64,000 bases of DNA from an uncultured Collinsella sp. (GTDB taxonomy: Bacteria > Actinomycetota > Coriobacteriia > Coriobacteriales > Coriobacteriaceae). The notes below the pieces were generated by a model. It saw nothing but the letters and a program-made list of their open reading frames with translations, searched no databases and was not told the origin of the DNA. The DNA lies in NCBI GenBank assembly GCA_900541885.1, contig UQKW01000001.1:147300-211299 (forward strand), read 5' to 3'. A program made the position numbers and the translations under genes. Below are positions 8,999-18,864 of this stretch, piece after piece (the first letter of the stretch is position 1; every line of letters starts with the position of its first letter).

Positions 8999-9034
8999 AC
9001 CACCACAAAGGGGACAGGCACCTTTGTGGTGATT
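8999..9034. repeat. Hairpin repeat, GGGGACAGG family
   Basis: accaccacaaagg, then ggacaggca, then cctttgtggtg. It lies after the stop of the 8275-8943 gene and 22 bp before the TCTGTAACA hairpin array. Confidence 0.85.
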
Positions 9035-9055
9035 TTCGACTCCGGCGCTCATCTG

Positions 9056-9274
9056 TCTCGATCTGTAACATCTAGCGGCCGTTTTTGACCCCAGATGTTA
9101 CAGATTGAGATGAAATGATCGGCAGCGCCCGTTTGTCTAAATCTGTAACAACTACTCGGCAAATAAGGGTCCACCTGTTACAGATCGAGATAAACAGAAG
9201 ACACCCGAATCGATAATCTAAATCTGCAACACCAAGCCCACTTTTAACGGCCCAGATGTTACAGATCGAGACAG
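9056..9274. repeat. Three tandem hairpins with TCTGTAACA arms
   Basis: Three units start about 78 bp apart. Unit 1: arms 9056-9073 and 9093-9110 (tctcgatctgtaacatct and its near-exact complement). Unit 2: 9131-9150 and 9176-9195. Unit 3: about 9212-9230 and 9254-9274. Centres differ in sequence and are about 20-25 nt long. GGGGACAGG-family hairpins flank the array on both sides. The same two families occur side by side again at 63697-63902. The region 8944-9319 holds no gene. Confidence 0.85.
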
Positions 9275-9280
9275 ACTGAA

Positions 9281-9311
9281 AACCACCGCAAAGGGGCACC
9301 TTTGTGGTGGT
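9281..9311. repeat. Hairpin repeat, GGGGACAGG family (shortened loop)
   Basis: aaccaccgcaaagg, then ggca, then cctttgtggtggt. The usual acag part of the loop is missing. It lies 8 bp after the stop of the 9320-10009 gene, the same place as the copy beside its paralogue. Confidence 0.75.
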
Positions 9312-9319
9312 CGCGTTCT

Positions 9320-10009
9320 CTACTCTTTTGCCGAGCCCGTGCTTCCCGATTCGGCGGTCCAGGGCATCTCATCCTCGAATAGCCATGTACGAGCAGATCC
9401 ACCATCGCGTGCAGTCTGCGGGTCGGGCAGGCAGGTCTGGTCGTACGCGTCCATCACGCAACGATCCAAAAAATCGATCACCTGCTGCTGGTCGCCTTCA
9501 AGAATGTAGGTCACGCCGCCATCTTGGATATAGACGCCGTCCCCACCTCCGGCTTTTGCGTATTCCGGATTGTAGTTAACGGTGCGCATCAGTTTGCCAT
9601 CAGATGAATACAACTTCAGCGTTGTATAGTAGCCACCGTTCACAGAACCACGTCGGCGCTCATAGGCATCCCAACCGTCCCAGCGTTTGAACGAACGCCC
9701 GTTTAGCAAGTCCAGCGCCTGTCGGGACAACTTCTCGTCCTTGGTATAGCGAGACGAGCCAAGTTCAATCATGGGGTAGTTGCTTATGCTTAGAATGCCC
9801 GGCGTTTCCTCGATATCGAGCGTTATCTCATCGGGCTTTGTAACGTCCGAAATCATTTGCCCGGGCATCGATGCAACAAGGGACGCCATCTCAACCGTCT
9901 GCTCAACCCCACTCGGCCCATAGAAGATAAGCGAGCCAAATAGGACCACGCCCGCAGCAGCGACGACGCAAGCCACCAACAGCAACAAAACAGAAGTGCA
10001 ACGCTTCAT
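9320..10009 (-). CDS. Membrane-anchored exported protein, paralogue of the 7369-8040 product
   Basis: 229 aa from the ATG at 10009, with GGAG 7 nt upstream. The N-terminus is a signal anchor (CTSVLLLLVACVVAAAGVVLF). Shared features with the paralogue are ISNYP.IELG.. RYT near residue 85, FKRW..YA.YR in the centre, and the C-terminal TCLPDPQTAR and WLFEDEMPW segment. The DNA for that end differs at only about 10 of 108 bases between the copies, far closer than the rest of the genes. No function known; the two probably arose by duplication with later exchange of the 3' end. Confidence 0.75.
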   Translation of the reverse strand: MKRCTSVLLLLVACVVAAAGVVLFGSLIFYGPSGVEQTVEMASLVASMPGQMISDVTKPDEITLDIEETPGILSISNYPMIELGSSRYTKDEKLSRQALDLLNGRSFKRWDGWDAYERRRGSVNGGYYTTLKLYSSDGKLMRTVNYNPEYAKAGGGDGVYIQDGGVTYILEGDQQQVIDFLDRCVMDAYDQTCLPDPQTARDGGSARTWLFEDEMPWTAESGSTGSAKE

Positions 10010-10171
10010 CTTCAACTCCACAAACGAGAGTGTTTTGAGCTCACTTTAAAGCGCCAACTTCATACTGTCAATTCTAGATAGCATATGAACAAAGGCGCAC
10101 TCCCCCATAGAGGAGAGTTGCAACCTCGATTTTAGCGCCCTCAAGACCCAACGAGCAGCACTTAACAAGTA

Positions 10172-10243
10172 GCCCCGGTTATACCTTTCTCTGACGCGAC
10201 CCTCGCGAAGCGCGTGAGCGGCAGGGAAAGGTATAACCGGGGC
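10172..10243. repeat. 18-bp perfect inverted repeat after the hydratase gene
   Basis: The arms gccccggttatacctttc (10172-10189) and its exact complement (10226-10243) enclose 36 nt that can form a smaller GC hairpin (ctcgcgaagcgcgtgag). It ends 16 bp from the stop codon of the aconitase-family gene, so it could act as its 3' end, but there is no T run. Confidence 0.7.
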
Positions 10244-10258
10244 GGACAAGTATGTGCG

Positions 10259-12559
10259 TTACTCGGCAGCGGCCTTGAACTTGTTGTAGTTGATCAGGCA
10301 GCCGGCCTTGACGATGGCACGCTCCTCAGCCGTCATATCGGCAATGTAAAGCTCAATCTGCTCGACCGTGCCGTCGGCGCGCACCACGTAGGCGGCGATG
10401 TCCTTCAGGTCGCCATCGAGCGCAGCACGGATACCCGGCACAAAGACGTAGTCGCCCACCTCAAAGTTGGGCTCGGCCTCCATCTGGAAGGGCACCATGC
10501 CCCAGTTCATCACGTTGGAGCGATAGCGCTTGGTGGCGTACTCGTGGACGATGTTGGCCAGGCCGCCAATTACGCGCTGGCAGCTCGCGGCCTGCTCGCG
10601 GGCGGAACCGTCACCGGGCTTCTTGGCATAGAGCATGGAGCCGTACTCGGTCGCCTTGGCATCGGCAGCGACACCCGCGCCGGCCAGCGCCTCAAACACA
10701 CCAGCGAGCTCGGCATCGAGCGCCGCCAGGTCGCCCGCGGCCTCGCCGGCAACGCGGCGCTTCTCCACGGCGTCGACCTCCTTGGAACGGCCCACGTAGG
10801 CCGGGTCGCGGCGGCTGAGCGTAAACTCGGCCAGACCCAGCGGGTTGGAGCGGAAGGAGCTCGTCTCGCCCGAGGGAATGAGCTCGTCGGTCGTGGTGAC
10901 CGGGTCCATGATCTTGGAGCACACCTTGAGCAGGATATCGTCGCCGAGAGGCTCCATCGCGGGCCACGGCTTGATATTGGGACCCTCGACCAGCTCGTCG
11001 GCAGGCTCCGCCTTGCCAAAGCCCCAGTACACACGCTTTTTGTACGGCGCGTCGTCAAAGGTGTACTCGCAGGCCTCGTCCCAAGTCTCCTTAGGCAGGT
11101 CGGTCGCCGGCGTCAGGACGCCGCCGTTGGCAGCCGTCGCCGCAATGGAGCGAGCGTCCATCAGGGCCACGGCGCTCAGCTGGCCATTGCCCGGCTTGGA
11201 ACCCTCGCGGTTGGGGAAGTTGCGCGTGGTGTGGCGGATGGACAGGCCGTTGTTGGCGGGTGTGTCGCCGGCGCCGAAGCACGGGCCGCAGAATGCCGTG
11301 CGCACGATCGCGCCGGCCTCCATAAGATCGTAGATATAGCCGCGGCGTGTAAGCTCGAGTGCCACGGGCTGGCTCGTGGGGTAGACCGACAGCGAGAACT
11401 CGCCGCAGCCGGTGTTGGCGCCCTTGAGCACGCGGGCGGCCTGAACCACGGAGTCGTAGTTACCGCCCGAGCAGCCGGCGATAACGCCCTGCTGCACGTG
11501 CAGCTTGCCGTCGACGATCTTGTCGAGCAGGCTAAAGTGCGTCTTGCCCTCGCCGATCTTGGCGGCCTCGAGCTCCACCTCATGCAGGATGTCCTCGAGG
11601 TTCTCGTTGAGCTCGTCAATCTCGAAGCCGTTGGAAGGATGGAACGGCAGCGCGATCATGGGCTTGATGCTCGACAGATCGACCTCGACGCAGCCGTCGT
11701 AGTAGGCGACATCGGCGGGCTTGAGCTCGCGGTAGTCGTCGCCGCGGCCGTGCATGGTCAAAAATGCGTGTGTGTCCTCGTCGGTGGCCCAAATGCTCGA
11801 CAGGCAGGTGGTCTCGGTGGTCATGACATCGACGCCGTTGCGGTAGTCGGTCGTCATGCTCGCGATGCCCGGGCCCACGAACTCCATGACCTTGTTCTTG
11901 ACGTAGCCCTTGGCAAAGACGGCACGGATGATGGCGAGCGCCACGTCGTGCGGGCCAACGCCGGGGCGCGGGGCGCCCGTGAGGTAGATGGCGACAACGC
12001 CGGGATAGGCGACATCGTAGGTGTCGCGCAGCAGCTGCTTGGCCAACTCGCCGCCGCCCTCGCCCACGGCCATGGTGCCCAGGGCGCCGTAGCGGGTGTG
12101 CGAGTCGGAGCCCAAGATCATCTTGCCGCAACCGGCGAAGTTCTCACGCATAAAGGAGTGGATGACGGCGATGTGCGGCGGGACGAAGATGCCGCCGTAC
12201 TTCTTGGCAGCCGAGAGACCAAAGACGTGGTCGTCCTCGTTGATGGTGCCGCCCACGGCGCACAGCGAGTTGTGGCAGTTGGTGAGCACGTAGGGCAGCG
12301 GGAACTGCTCCATGCCCGAGGCGCGCGCCGTCTGGATGATGCCGACGAAGGTGATATCGTGGCTCGCCATGGCATCGAAACGAATCTTGAGCGCCTCGGG
12401 GTCGCCGGACGTGTTGTGTGCCCGAAGGATCGAATACGCGATGGTGCCACGCTTGGCATCCTCGGGCGTCTGCGTAATACCGCGCTCGGCAGCCTCGGCC
12501 GCAGGCACAACCTCGCTGCCACCGCGCAGGTAGATGCCGTCCTCGTACAGCTTAACCAT
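10259..12559 (-). CDS. Aconitase-family hydratase (YbhJ-like)
   Basis: 766 aa from the ATG at 12559, with GGGAGA upstream; an earlier start at 12604 has no ribosome site. The protein has the aconitase fold: YVLTNCHNSLCAVGG and GSDSHTRYGALG in the N-terminal part, then the [4Fe-4S] ligand regions AGCSGGNYDS and AFCGPCFGAGDTPANNGLS, and a C-terminal swivelling domain starting near residue 590. The length and sequence recall Escherichia coli YbhJ, an aconitase homologue of unknown substrate, rather than AcnA or LeuC/LeuD. It probably hydrates or isomerises a hydroxy acid. There is no citrate-cycle partner nearby and it appears to be transcribed alone. Confidence 0.85.
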   Translation of the reverse strand: MVKLYEDGIYLRGGSEVVPAAEAAERGITQTPEDAKRGTIAYSILRAHNTSGDPEALKIRFDAMASHDITFVGIIQTARASGMEQFPLPYVLTNCHNSLCAVGGTINEDDHVFGLSAAKKYGGIFVPPHIAVIHSFMRENFAGCGKMILGSDSHTRYGALGTMAVGEGGGELAKQLLRDTYDVAYPGVVAIYLTGAPRPGVGPHDVALAIIRAVFAKGYVKNKVMEFVGPGIASMTTDYRNGVDVMTTETTCLSSIWATDEDTHAFLTMHGRGDDYRELKPADVAYYDGCVEVDLSSIKPMIALPFHPSNGFEIDELNENLEDILHEVELEAAKIGEGKTHFSLLDKIVDGKLHVQQGVIAGCSGGNYDSVVQAARVLKGANTGCGEFSLSVYPTSQPVALELTRRGYIYDLMEAGAIVRTAFCGPCFGAGDTPANNGLSIRHTTRNFPNREGSKPGNGQLSAVALMDARSIAATAANGGVLTPATDLPKETWDEACEYTFDDAPYKKRVYWGFGKAEPADELVEGPNIKPWPAMEPLGDDILLKVCSKIMDPVTTTDELIPSGETSSFRSNPLGLAEFTLSRRDPAYVGRSKEVDAVEKRRVAGEAAGDLAALDAELAGVFEALAGAGVAADAKATEYGSMLYAKKPGDGSAREQAASCQRVIGGLANIVHEYATKRYRSNVMNWGMVPFQMEAEPNFEVGDYVFVPGIRAALDGDLKDIAAYVVRADGTVEQIELYIADMTAEERAIVKAGCLINYNKFKAAAE

Positions 12560-12710
12560 ACTGTCTCCCACTCTGCCCGAAAGGCTCGGGCGCATAGCAT
12601 ACATTCGTTCAATATCGTGCCATAGAACGGTTGCGAGTGGGTTGCGAATCTACACGTTCACTTTATCTCAGTAAAGTAGAGGACGAGCCCCCCTTGCATC
12701 ACTCTCTTGA

Positions 12711-12736
12711 CAAGGAGTGTCCCAAACTGCCGGCAG
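12711..12736. repeat. Left half of a GTCCCC-family repeat split by the insertion sequence
   Basis: ggagtgtcccaa and the palindrome ctgccggcag (12727-12736) match the intact copy at 34059-34104 up to the point where the insertion sequence begins. The other half resumes at 14298 with aaaaggaacgtccccaa. Confidence 0.75.
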
Positions 12737-12863
12737 AGACGATATGAGCAGGACATAAAAACATTGAGAGCCCCTGCTGCATGAAAGACCGCGGATTAGG
12801 CCGACAATGGTGAGTGTCTAATTCAGCCGCGGCGGCCACGCCGCATTCATGGAAGGGGCTCCC

Positions 12864-13976
12864 ATGCTCGATACTACCACCTTCGTCGGCCTCGACGTCC
12901 ACGCCCGCTCGATAAAGGCCGTCTCCCTCGACGTCATGACCGGGGAGGTGCGCTGCGCGACCTTCGGCTACGACGCCGGCGCCGTCGCGGAGTGGGTCCG
13001 TTCCGTGGACCCCAGGGCCAGGTGCGTGTACGAGTCCGGGGTCACGGGGTTCGACCTGCAGAAGAGGCTCTCCGGCCTGGGGGTCGACTGCGTGGTCGGC
13101 GCCGTCTCGAAGATGATCAAGCCCAGCGCGGACAGGCGCAGGAAGAACGACCGCAACGACGCCGAGTTCCTCGCCCGCATGCTGTCGGTCGGCAACGTGG
13201 TCGAGGTGTGGGTCCCCGACGACGAGTGCGAGGCCGCCCGCGACCTGACCAGGGCGCTCGAGGACGCGAGGGACGACCTCTCGCGCTCGAAGCAGCGGCT
13301 CTCCAAGTTCCTGCTCAGGCACGGGCTCGCCTTCGACGAGAGGACGCCCACCGGCCGCAGGAAGGGCAACTGGACCCGGGCGCACTGGTCCTGGATCGAG
13401 TCGATAAGGTTCGCGGAGGGGGCCGACAACGACGTGCTCGCCTACTACGTCGACGCGGTCAGGCGGGCGGCGGAGGACAAGGCGAGGCTCGAGGGGCTCG
13501 TCGAGGCCGAGGCCCGCAAGCCCAGGTGGAGGAGGAGGGTCGACTCCCTGCGCTGCCTCAAGGGCGTCGACACCGCGTCCGCCGCCGACCTCGTGTTCGA
13601 GGCCGGCGAGTTCTCGAGGTTCAGGAACGCCCGGTCGTTCGCCGCATGGGTCGGCCTGACGCCCTCCGAGCACTCCAGCGGGGAGAGCGACCGCAGGGGC
13701 GCGATCACCAAGGCGGGCAACAAACACCTGAGGAAGGCGCTGGTCGAGGCCGCGTGGCACTACCTGACGTGCTCGGGGCGGCCGAAGGACCTCGCCAAGG
13801 GCCAGGCCCCGGACCGGGTCGCCCGCAGGCATGCCGCCAAGGGCGTGCGGAGGCTGGTCGAGAGGCGGGAGGCGCTGCTCGCGCGCGGGGTCCACGGCAA
13901 CAAGGCGAACGTGGCCACGGCGCGCGAGCTCGCCTGCTGGGTGTGGGCGGTCGGCCTCATGGCCGAGGAGGCGTAG
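12864..13976 (+). CDS. IS110-family transposase (DEDD recombinase)
   Basis: 370 aa; the ATG at 12864 follows GGAAGGGG at 5 nt spacing, and an ATG at 12849 overlaps that site. The N-terminal RuvC-like part starts FVGLDVHARSIKAV (first catalytic Asp) and carries RRKNDRNDAEFLARM near residue 95. The C-terminal Transposase_20 part has CLKGVDTASAADLVFEAGEFSRF..., the AWVGLTPSEHSSG segment with the serine needed for strand joining, and KAGNKHLRKALVEAAW. The gene is full length without frameshifts and its G+C is higher than that of its neighbours, both signs of recent arrival. It is likely active. Confidence 0.95.
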   Translation: MLDTTTFVGLDVHARSIKAVSLDVMTGEVRCATFGYDAGAVAEWVRSVDPRARCVYESGVTGFDLQKRLSGLGVDCVVGAVSKMIKPSADRRRKNDRNDAEFLARMLSVGNVVEVWVPDDECEAARDLTRALEDARDDLSRSKQRLSKFLLRHGLAFDERTPTGRRKGNWTRAHWSWIESIRFAEGADNDVLAYYVDAVRRAAEDKARLEGLVEAEARKPRWRRRVDSLRCLKGVDTASAADLVFEAGEFSRFRNARSFAAWVGLTPSEHSSGESDRRGAITKAGNKHLRKALVEAAWHYLTCSGRPKDLAKGQAPDRVARRHAAKGVRRLVERREALLARGVHGNKANVATARELACWVWAVGLMAEEA

Positions 13977-14281
13977 GGGGGGGCGGTCCCCCGCACATAA
14001 GCCGATCACCCCGGAAGCGGTTTGATCCGAAGCCGTTGAGGCGAACCTCAGGTCCCTTTTCTGCGAGCGCCCAGGGCGCCACACGCGTGCACAGACTGTC
14101 GGTTCGACGAAGAAGCCTCAGCCGTAGCAACGGATTGCCCAGCGAGAGATCGCCACGGGCGGATATTAAACTGCAAAGACGAGCGTCGGGAAGACACGCC
14201 GAGGTCGCCGCGGACGGGTTGATATAGGGAGAGGGCCTGACCCCATATCGTTGGGGCCAGGCCCGATTTTGCCTCTTGACA
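13977..14281 (+). ncRNA. Right non-coding end of the IS, candidate bridge RNA region
   Basis: In IS110/IS1111 elements the long non-coding end encodes a bridge RNA that pairs with target and donor DNA; in the IS1111 group it is the right end. Here 305 bp without a gene include ccttttctgc (14055-14064). This equals the bottom strand of the repeat target across the insertion point (…cctttt|ctgccgg…). ATATT (14163-14167) and AGACGA (14177-14182), which occur at the element's own two ends, lie close together. A terminator-like hairpin follows at 14234-14270. This is inference; no transcript evidence is available. Confidence 0.45.
14234..14270 (+). terminator. Hairpin with T run in the right end of the IS
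   Basis: gggcctgacccc, an atatcg centre and ggggccaggccc, then gatttt. It could end transcripts of the transposase gene or of a bridge RNA. Confidence 0.6.
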
Positions 14282-14297
14282 ATGTCCTGCTCATATT

Positions 14298-14320
14298 AAA
14301 AGGAACGTCCCCAAGCGCCA
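14298..14320. repeat. Right half of the split GTCCCC-family repeat
   Basis: aaaaggaacgtccccaagcgcc continues the repeat left at 12736. Compare 34078-34099, where the two halves are joined. Confidence 0.7.
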
Positions 14321-14331
14321 GCCAAAAATGG

Positions 14332-14391
14332 GAGTGGATAATCCCCCGTTTCTAGCCCTCAAGCGGACCAAAAATGGGAGATTATCCACTC
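14332..14391. repeat. Hairpin repeat, GTGGATAATC family
   Basis: The arms gagtggataatcccccgttt (14332-14351) and aaaatgggagattatccactc (14371-14391) pair with two mismatches. A second copy with perfect 18-bp arms is at 42025-42088. It lies about 38 bp past the hspR stop codon. Confidence 0.75.
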
Positions 14392-14428
14392 TCATATTGT
14401 TAGGATTTGCGTCGTAGAGCCGCCGTAA

Positions 14429-14845
14429 CTAAAGATCGGTTCCCGCGCCTAGCAGCTTGCGCATGACCTGCTCGGGGTTGACTGAGCCGTCGCGCGGGGC
14501 CAGGGCGGTGATCTTCTTCTGCATCTTGTACTCGTGCAGCTCGTCCTCGAGCTGGCGCACGCGGGCGCGGAGCTTTTCGTTCTCGCGCTCACGTTCCTCG
14601 GCACGCTCCTTCATATCGAGGATGCGCACCACGCCGGCGAGGTTGATGCCCTCGTCGGTCAGTTGGTTGATGAGCTCCAGGCGCTCGATATCGGCACGCG
14701 AATACAGGCGCGTGTTGCCGCCCGAGCGCTGGGGGTTCACCAGGCCCTTGGACTCGTAGACGCGCAGAGTCTGCGGGTGCATGCCGGTCAGCTCGGCTGC
14801 CACGCTGATCATGTACAGCGGTTTGTTCCTATTGTCCTCGGCCAT
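14429..14845 (-). CDS. hspR: Heat-shock repressor HspR (MerR family)
   Basis: 138 aa. The N-terminal winged HTH reads MISVAAELTGMHPQTLRVYESKGLVNPQRSGGNTRLYS, the typical HspR signature. It is followed by a coiled-coil segment (RAEERERENEKLRARVRQLEDELHEY, about 80-107). As last gene of dnaK-grpE-dnaJ-hspR it should form the classical loop in which DnaK acts as co-repressor for HspR. Its likely operators are the matching 27-bp dyads before dnaK and clpB. DNA binding in the cytoplasm. Confidence 0.95.
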   Translation of the reverse strand: MAEDNRNKPLYMISVAAELTGMHPQTLRVYESKGLVNPQRSGGNTRLYSRADIERLELINQLTDEGINLAGVVRILDMKERAEERERENEKLRARVRQLEDELHEYKMQKKITALAPRDGSVNPEQVMRKLLGAGTDL

Positions 14846-14917
14846 GCTACCTGACCCCTTTCCGTCTCGTTATCGTCCATCATAAGCCCGCGGGCGCGGG
14901 CGTGCGCCACGACCGCC

Positions 14918-15883
14918 CTAGAACGTCGCCTTGTAACGGTTGACCTTCTCGCGATAATCGCGCGTGTCGGCCTCGCGCAGCTTGGTCATGGCATCGCGCT
15001 CATCGTCGGACAGGTTCGTAGGAACCTGCACCTTGATCTCGACGAGCAGCGCACCCGTGCGGCCGCGATGCTTTACGTCGGGCGCACCCATCTCCTTAAA
15101 GCGGAACTTCTTGCCCGTCTGGGTGCCAGCGGGCACCTTCAGACGAACCGTCGCGCCACCGGGCGTGGGCACGTCCACCGTGCAGCCGAGCGCCGCCTCG
15201 TAGACCGAGACCGGTACCTCCATGGTCACATCGGCGCCTTTGCGCTTAAACAGCGGGTGCTCCTCCACGTGCGTGGTCACGACCAGGTCGCCGCGCTCGC
15301 CTCCGGCAACGCCGTACTCGCCACGGCGCTTGTAACGCAATTTGCCGCCGTCGACCGCACCCGCGGGCACCGAGACCGTGATGGTCTGCTGCTCGCCCGT
15401 CGAGGGAATGCGGTAGGTAACCTTGTGCGTCACGCCGCGAAACGCGTCCTCGGCCGTTACGTCGACAGTCAGCGACAGGTCGCCGCCCTTGCGCGCGCGG
15501 TTGCGGCCCGCGCCCGCACCGGCAGCGCCCGCAGCCCCGGCAAAGCCCGAGCCCCAATCGCTGCCCCAGGCGCCGTTGCCGCTAAAGATGCTGTCGAAGA
15601 TGTCGCCCCAGCCGCTCGCGCCGGCACCGGCGCCGTAGCCACCGCTATACGCGCCGCCCGCGCCCGGCATGCCGCCGAACATGAGCATCTGGTCGTACTC
15701 TTTGCGCTTCTTCTCGTCCGAAAGCGTCTCGTAGGCCTCGCTGATCTCCTTAAACTTGGCCTCGTCGCCGCCGGCATCGGGGTGATATTTTTGCGCGAGC
15801 TTGCGAAACGCACTCTTGATCTCTTTGTCGGAGGCGCTCTTGGATACGCCCAGGATGTCATAGAAGGTTTTGCCTGCAGCCAT
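14918..15883 (-). CDS. dnaJ: DnaJ-type co-chaperone without zinc finger (CbpA/DnaJ2-like)
   Basis: 321 aa. J domain at 1-70 with HPD at residues 34-36; Gly-rich linker at about 75-130 (GGAYSGGYGAGAGASGWG); then two C-terminal beta domains for substrate binding. The four CxxCxGxG repeats of class I DnaJ are absent, so this is a class II (CbpA-like) protein. It should stimulate the ATPase of DnaK and deliver clients. Position in dnaK-grpE-dnaJ-hspR is the normal actinobacterial order. A GC hairpin lies in the 108-bp gap to grpE and may lower expression. Confidence 0.93.
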   Translation of the reverse strand: MAAGKTFYDILGVSKSASDKEIKSAFRKLAQKYHPDAGGDEAKFKEISEAYETLSDEKKRKEYDQMLMFGGMPGAGGAYSGGYGAGAGASGWGDIFDSIFSGNGAWGSDWGSGFAGAAGAAGAGAGRNRARKGGDLSLTVDVTAEDAFRGVTHKVTYRIPSTGEQQTITVSVPAGAVDGGKLRYKRRGEYGVAGGERGDLVVTTHVEEHPLFKRKGADVTMEVPVSVYEAALGCTVDVPTPGGATVRLKVPAGTQTGKKFRFKEMGAPDVKHRGRTGALLVEIKVQVPTNLSDDERDAMTKLREADTRDYREKVNRYKATF

Positions 15884-15957
15884 CGTAGCTCCTCTCCTGT
15901 TACGTCCGCCGTCACTGCTGACGACGGCTCATGCTTTCATATGGCACTAGGCCAGAA

Positions 15958-15985
15958 AGGGCCCCGGGTGTTGCCCCGGGGCCCT
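15958..15985 (-). terminator. Hairpin between grpE and dnaJ (attenuator-like)
   Basis: gggccccggg and its complement around tgttg; on the minus strand the stem is followed by the short T-rich run ctttct. It lies just 3' of grpE inside the operon, so partial termination or mRNA protection is more likely than a full stop. Confidence 0.55.
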
Positions 15986-15991
15986 TCTCAA

Positions 15992-16834
15992 TTACTCCTC
16001 GGCGCTCTCGGCCGTATCGGCCGCGGCATCCTCGGGCGCCGCTTCGGGCTCCGGTGCGGGGCGCTTATCGCCACCGTAGGTCACCGTCACCATCGCGGAG
16101 CGCAGGATGCGGTCCGCCATGCGGTAGCCCTTCTGGTACACGTCGTTGACGGTCTCGTCGTACTGCGATGCGTCCTCGACACGCCCCACGGCCTGGTGCT
16201 CGAGCGGATCGAACGCCTCGCCCTTGGGGTCGATGGGCTCAACGCCCTCGTGCGCAAACACATCAAGCAGCTTGGCATGCACCGCGTCAACGCCATCGAC
16301 GAACTGCTTAAAATCGTCGGAAAGCTCCTGGCTACGGGCATGGTCGATTGCACGCTCGATATCGTCAACCACCGGCAGCAGCGCAGTGACGAGCTTCTCG
16401 GTCGCGCGCTCGCGCTCGGCGATGCGCTCGTTGGCGGTGCGGCGACGGAAGTTCTCCCAGTCGGCCTGCAGACGGGCGGTGCGCTCGGTGGCGTCCTTTG
16501 CCTTGTCCTCGGCGGCCTTCTGAGCCTCTGCCGCAGCATCGAGTTCGTTGCGCACGTCGGCAAGCTCCTTTTGGGCCTGCTCGAACTTGAGCTTAAAGTC
16601 GTTGTCGGCGGCTTCCTCACCGGCGCGGATAGCGGCTTCCACCATCTCGTCCTCGGTCATCGTCGCCTCCTTGTTGGAATCCTCTACCTGGTTCTCGGCA
16701 GCCTCGGCGGCCTCGGCCTCGTTGGCCTCGGTATCGTCGACGGCCTCTACGGGAATCTTCACGTCCTTCTCCTCAGAGTCAACGGGGGCGGCGCCAGCGG
16801 CAACCGCCTCCGTGCGAGCTTTACGGGCGGACAT
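15992..16834 (-). CDS. grpE: Nucleotide exchange factor GrpE
   Basis: 280 aa, longer than usual (about 200) because of a disordered acidic N-terminus with Ala/Glu repeats (1-60) and an acidic tail. The core has the long coiled coil (about 80-145, ending ADWENFRRRTANERIAERERATEKLV) and the C-terminal beta domain ending DRILRSAMVTVTYGG. GrpE forms a dimer that releases ADP from DnaK. The gene starts 2 nt after the dnaK stop codon, so translation is probably coupled. An internal ATG near residue 58 is a possible alternative start. Confidence 0.95.
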   Translation of the reverse strand: MSARKARTEAVAAGAAPVDSEEKDVKIPVEAVDDTEANEAEAAEAAENQVEDSNKEATMTEDEMVEAAIRAGEEAADNDFKLKFEQAQKELADVRNELDAAAEAQKAAEDKAKDATERTARLQADWENFRRRTANERIAERERATEKLVTALLPVVDDIERAIDHARSQELSDDFKQFVDGVDAVHAKLLDVFAHEGVEPIDPKGEAFDPLEHQAVGRVEDASQYDETVNDVYQKGYRMADRILRSAMVTVTYGGDKRPAPEPEAAPEDAAADTAESAEE

Positions 16835-16836
16835 GA

Positions 16837-18729
<1,893 letters not shown>

Positions 18730-18837
18730 TAGAAATTCCCTCTCTCTTTTGCGTTCGCGCCGCCTCGACGGTCTGTCGCGCAGCGCTTCGGCTTGTCTTT
18801 CAGGATGTAGTGTATCCCCTTATGGGTCGGAATATAC

Positions 18838-18864
18838 AAAATCTAAGTCAATTCATATAAGATT
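18838..18864. promoter_or_regulatory. Putative HspR operator upstream of dnaK
   Basis: AAATCTAAGT, a 6-nt centre and ATATAAGATTT make a 27-bp imperfect palindrome. It has the same arms and length as the one upstream of clpB (7275-7301), while the centres differ. Confidence 0.6.

Larger units (their letters stand above)
12737..14297 (+). mobile_element. IS110 family (IS1111-type) insertion sequence, about 1.56 kb
   Basis: The ends are set by comparison with the uninterrupted repeat at 34068-34082: the left flank stops after ctgccggcag and the right flank resumes with aaaaggaacg. A 15-bp perfect inverted repeat (atatgagcaggacat, 12742-12756; complement 14282-14296) lies just inside the ends. 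Subterminal repeats of this kind are typical of the IS1111 group. Inside is one transposase gene with a short left non-coding end (about 125 bp) and a long right one (about 320 bp). There is no clear target duplication. A ctcttgacaa direct repeat occurs both left of the element (12704-12713) and inside its right end (14273-14282). Confidence 0.85.

Noticed and set aside
9056..9274. CRISPR array
   Set aside because: The units are inverted repeats rather than identical direct repeats, centres are 20-25 nt, only three units, and no cas genes.
10214..12625. 803-codon open frame opposite the aconitase-family gene
   Set aside because: Same codon-shadow effect; the minus-strand protein has clear Fe-S motifs.
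12699..14084. 461-codon minus-strand frame in the insertion sequence
   Set aside because: Antisense of the IS110 transposase, Pro/Arg/Gly-rich, runs through the left end of the element.
14918..15883. DnaJ damaged by loss of the zinc finger
   Set aside because: The frame is intact and the layout equals class II (CbpA/DnaJ2) proteins.
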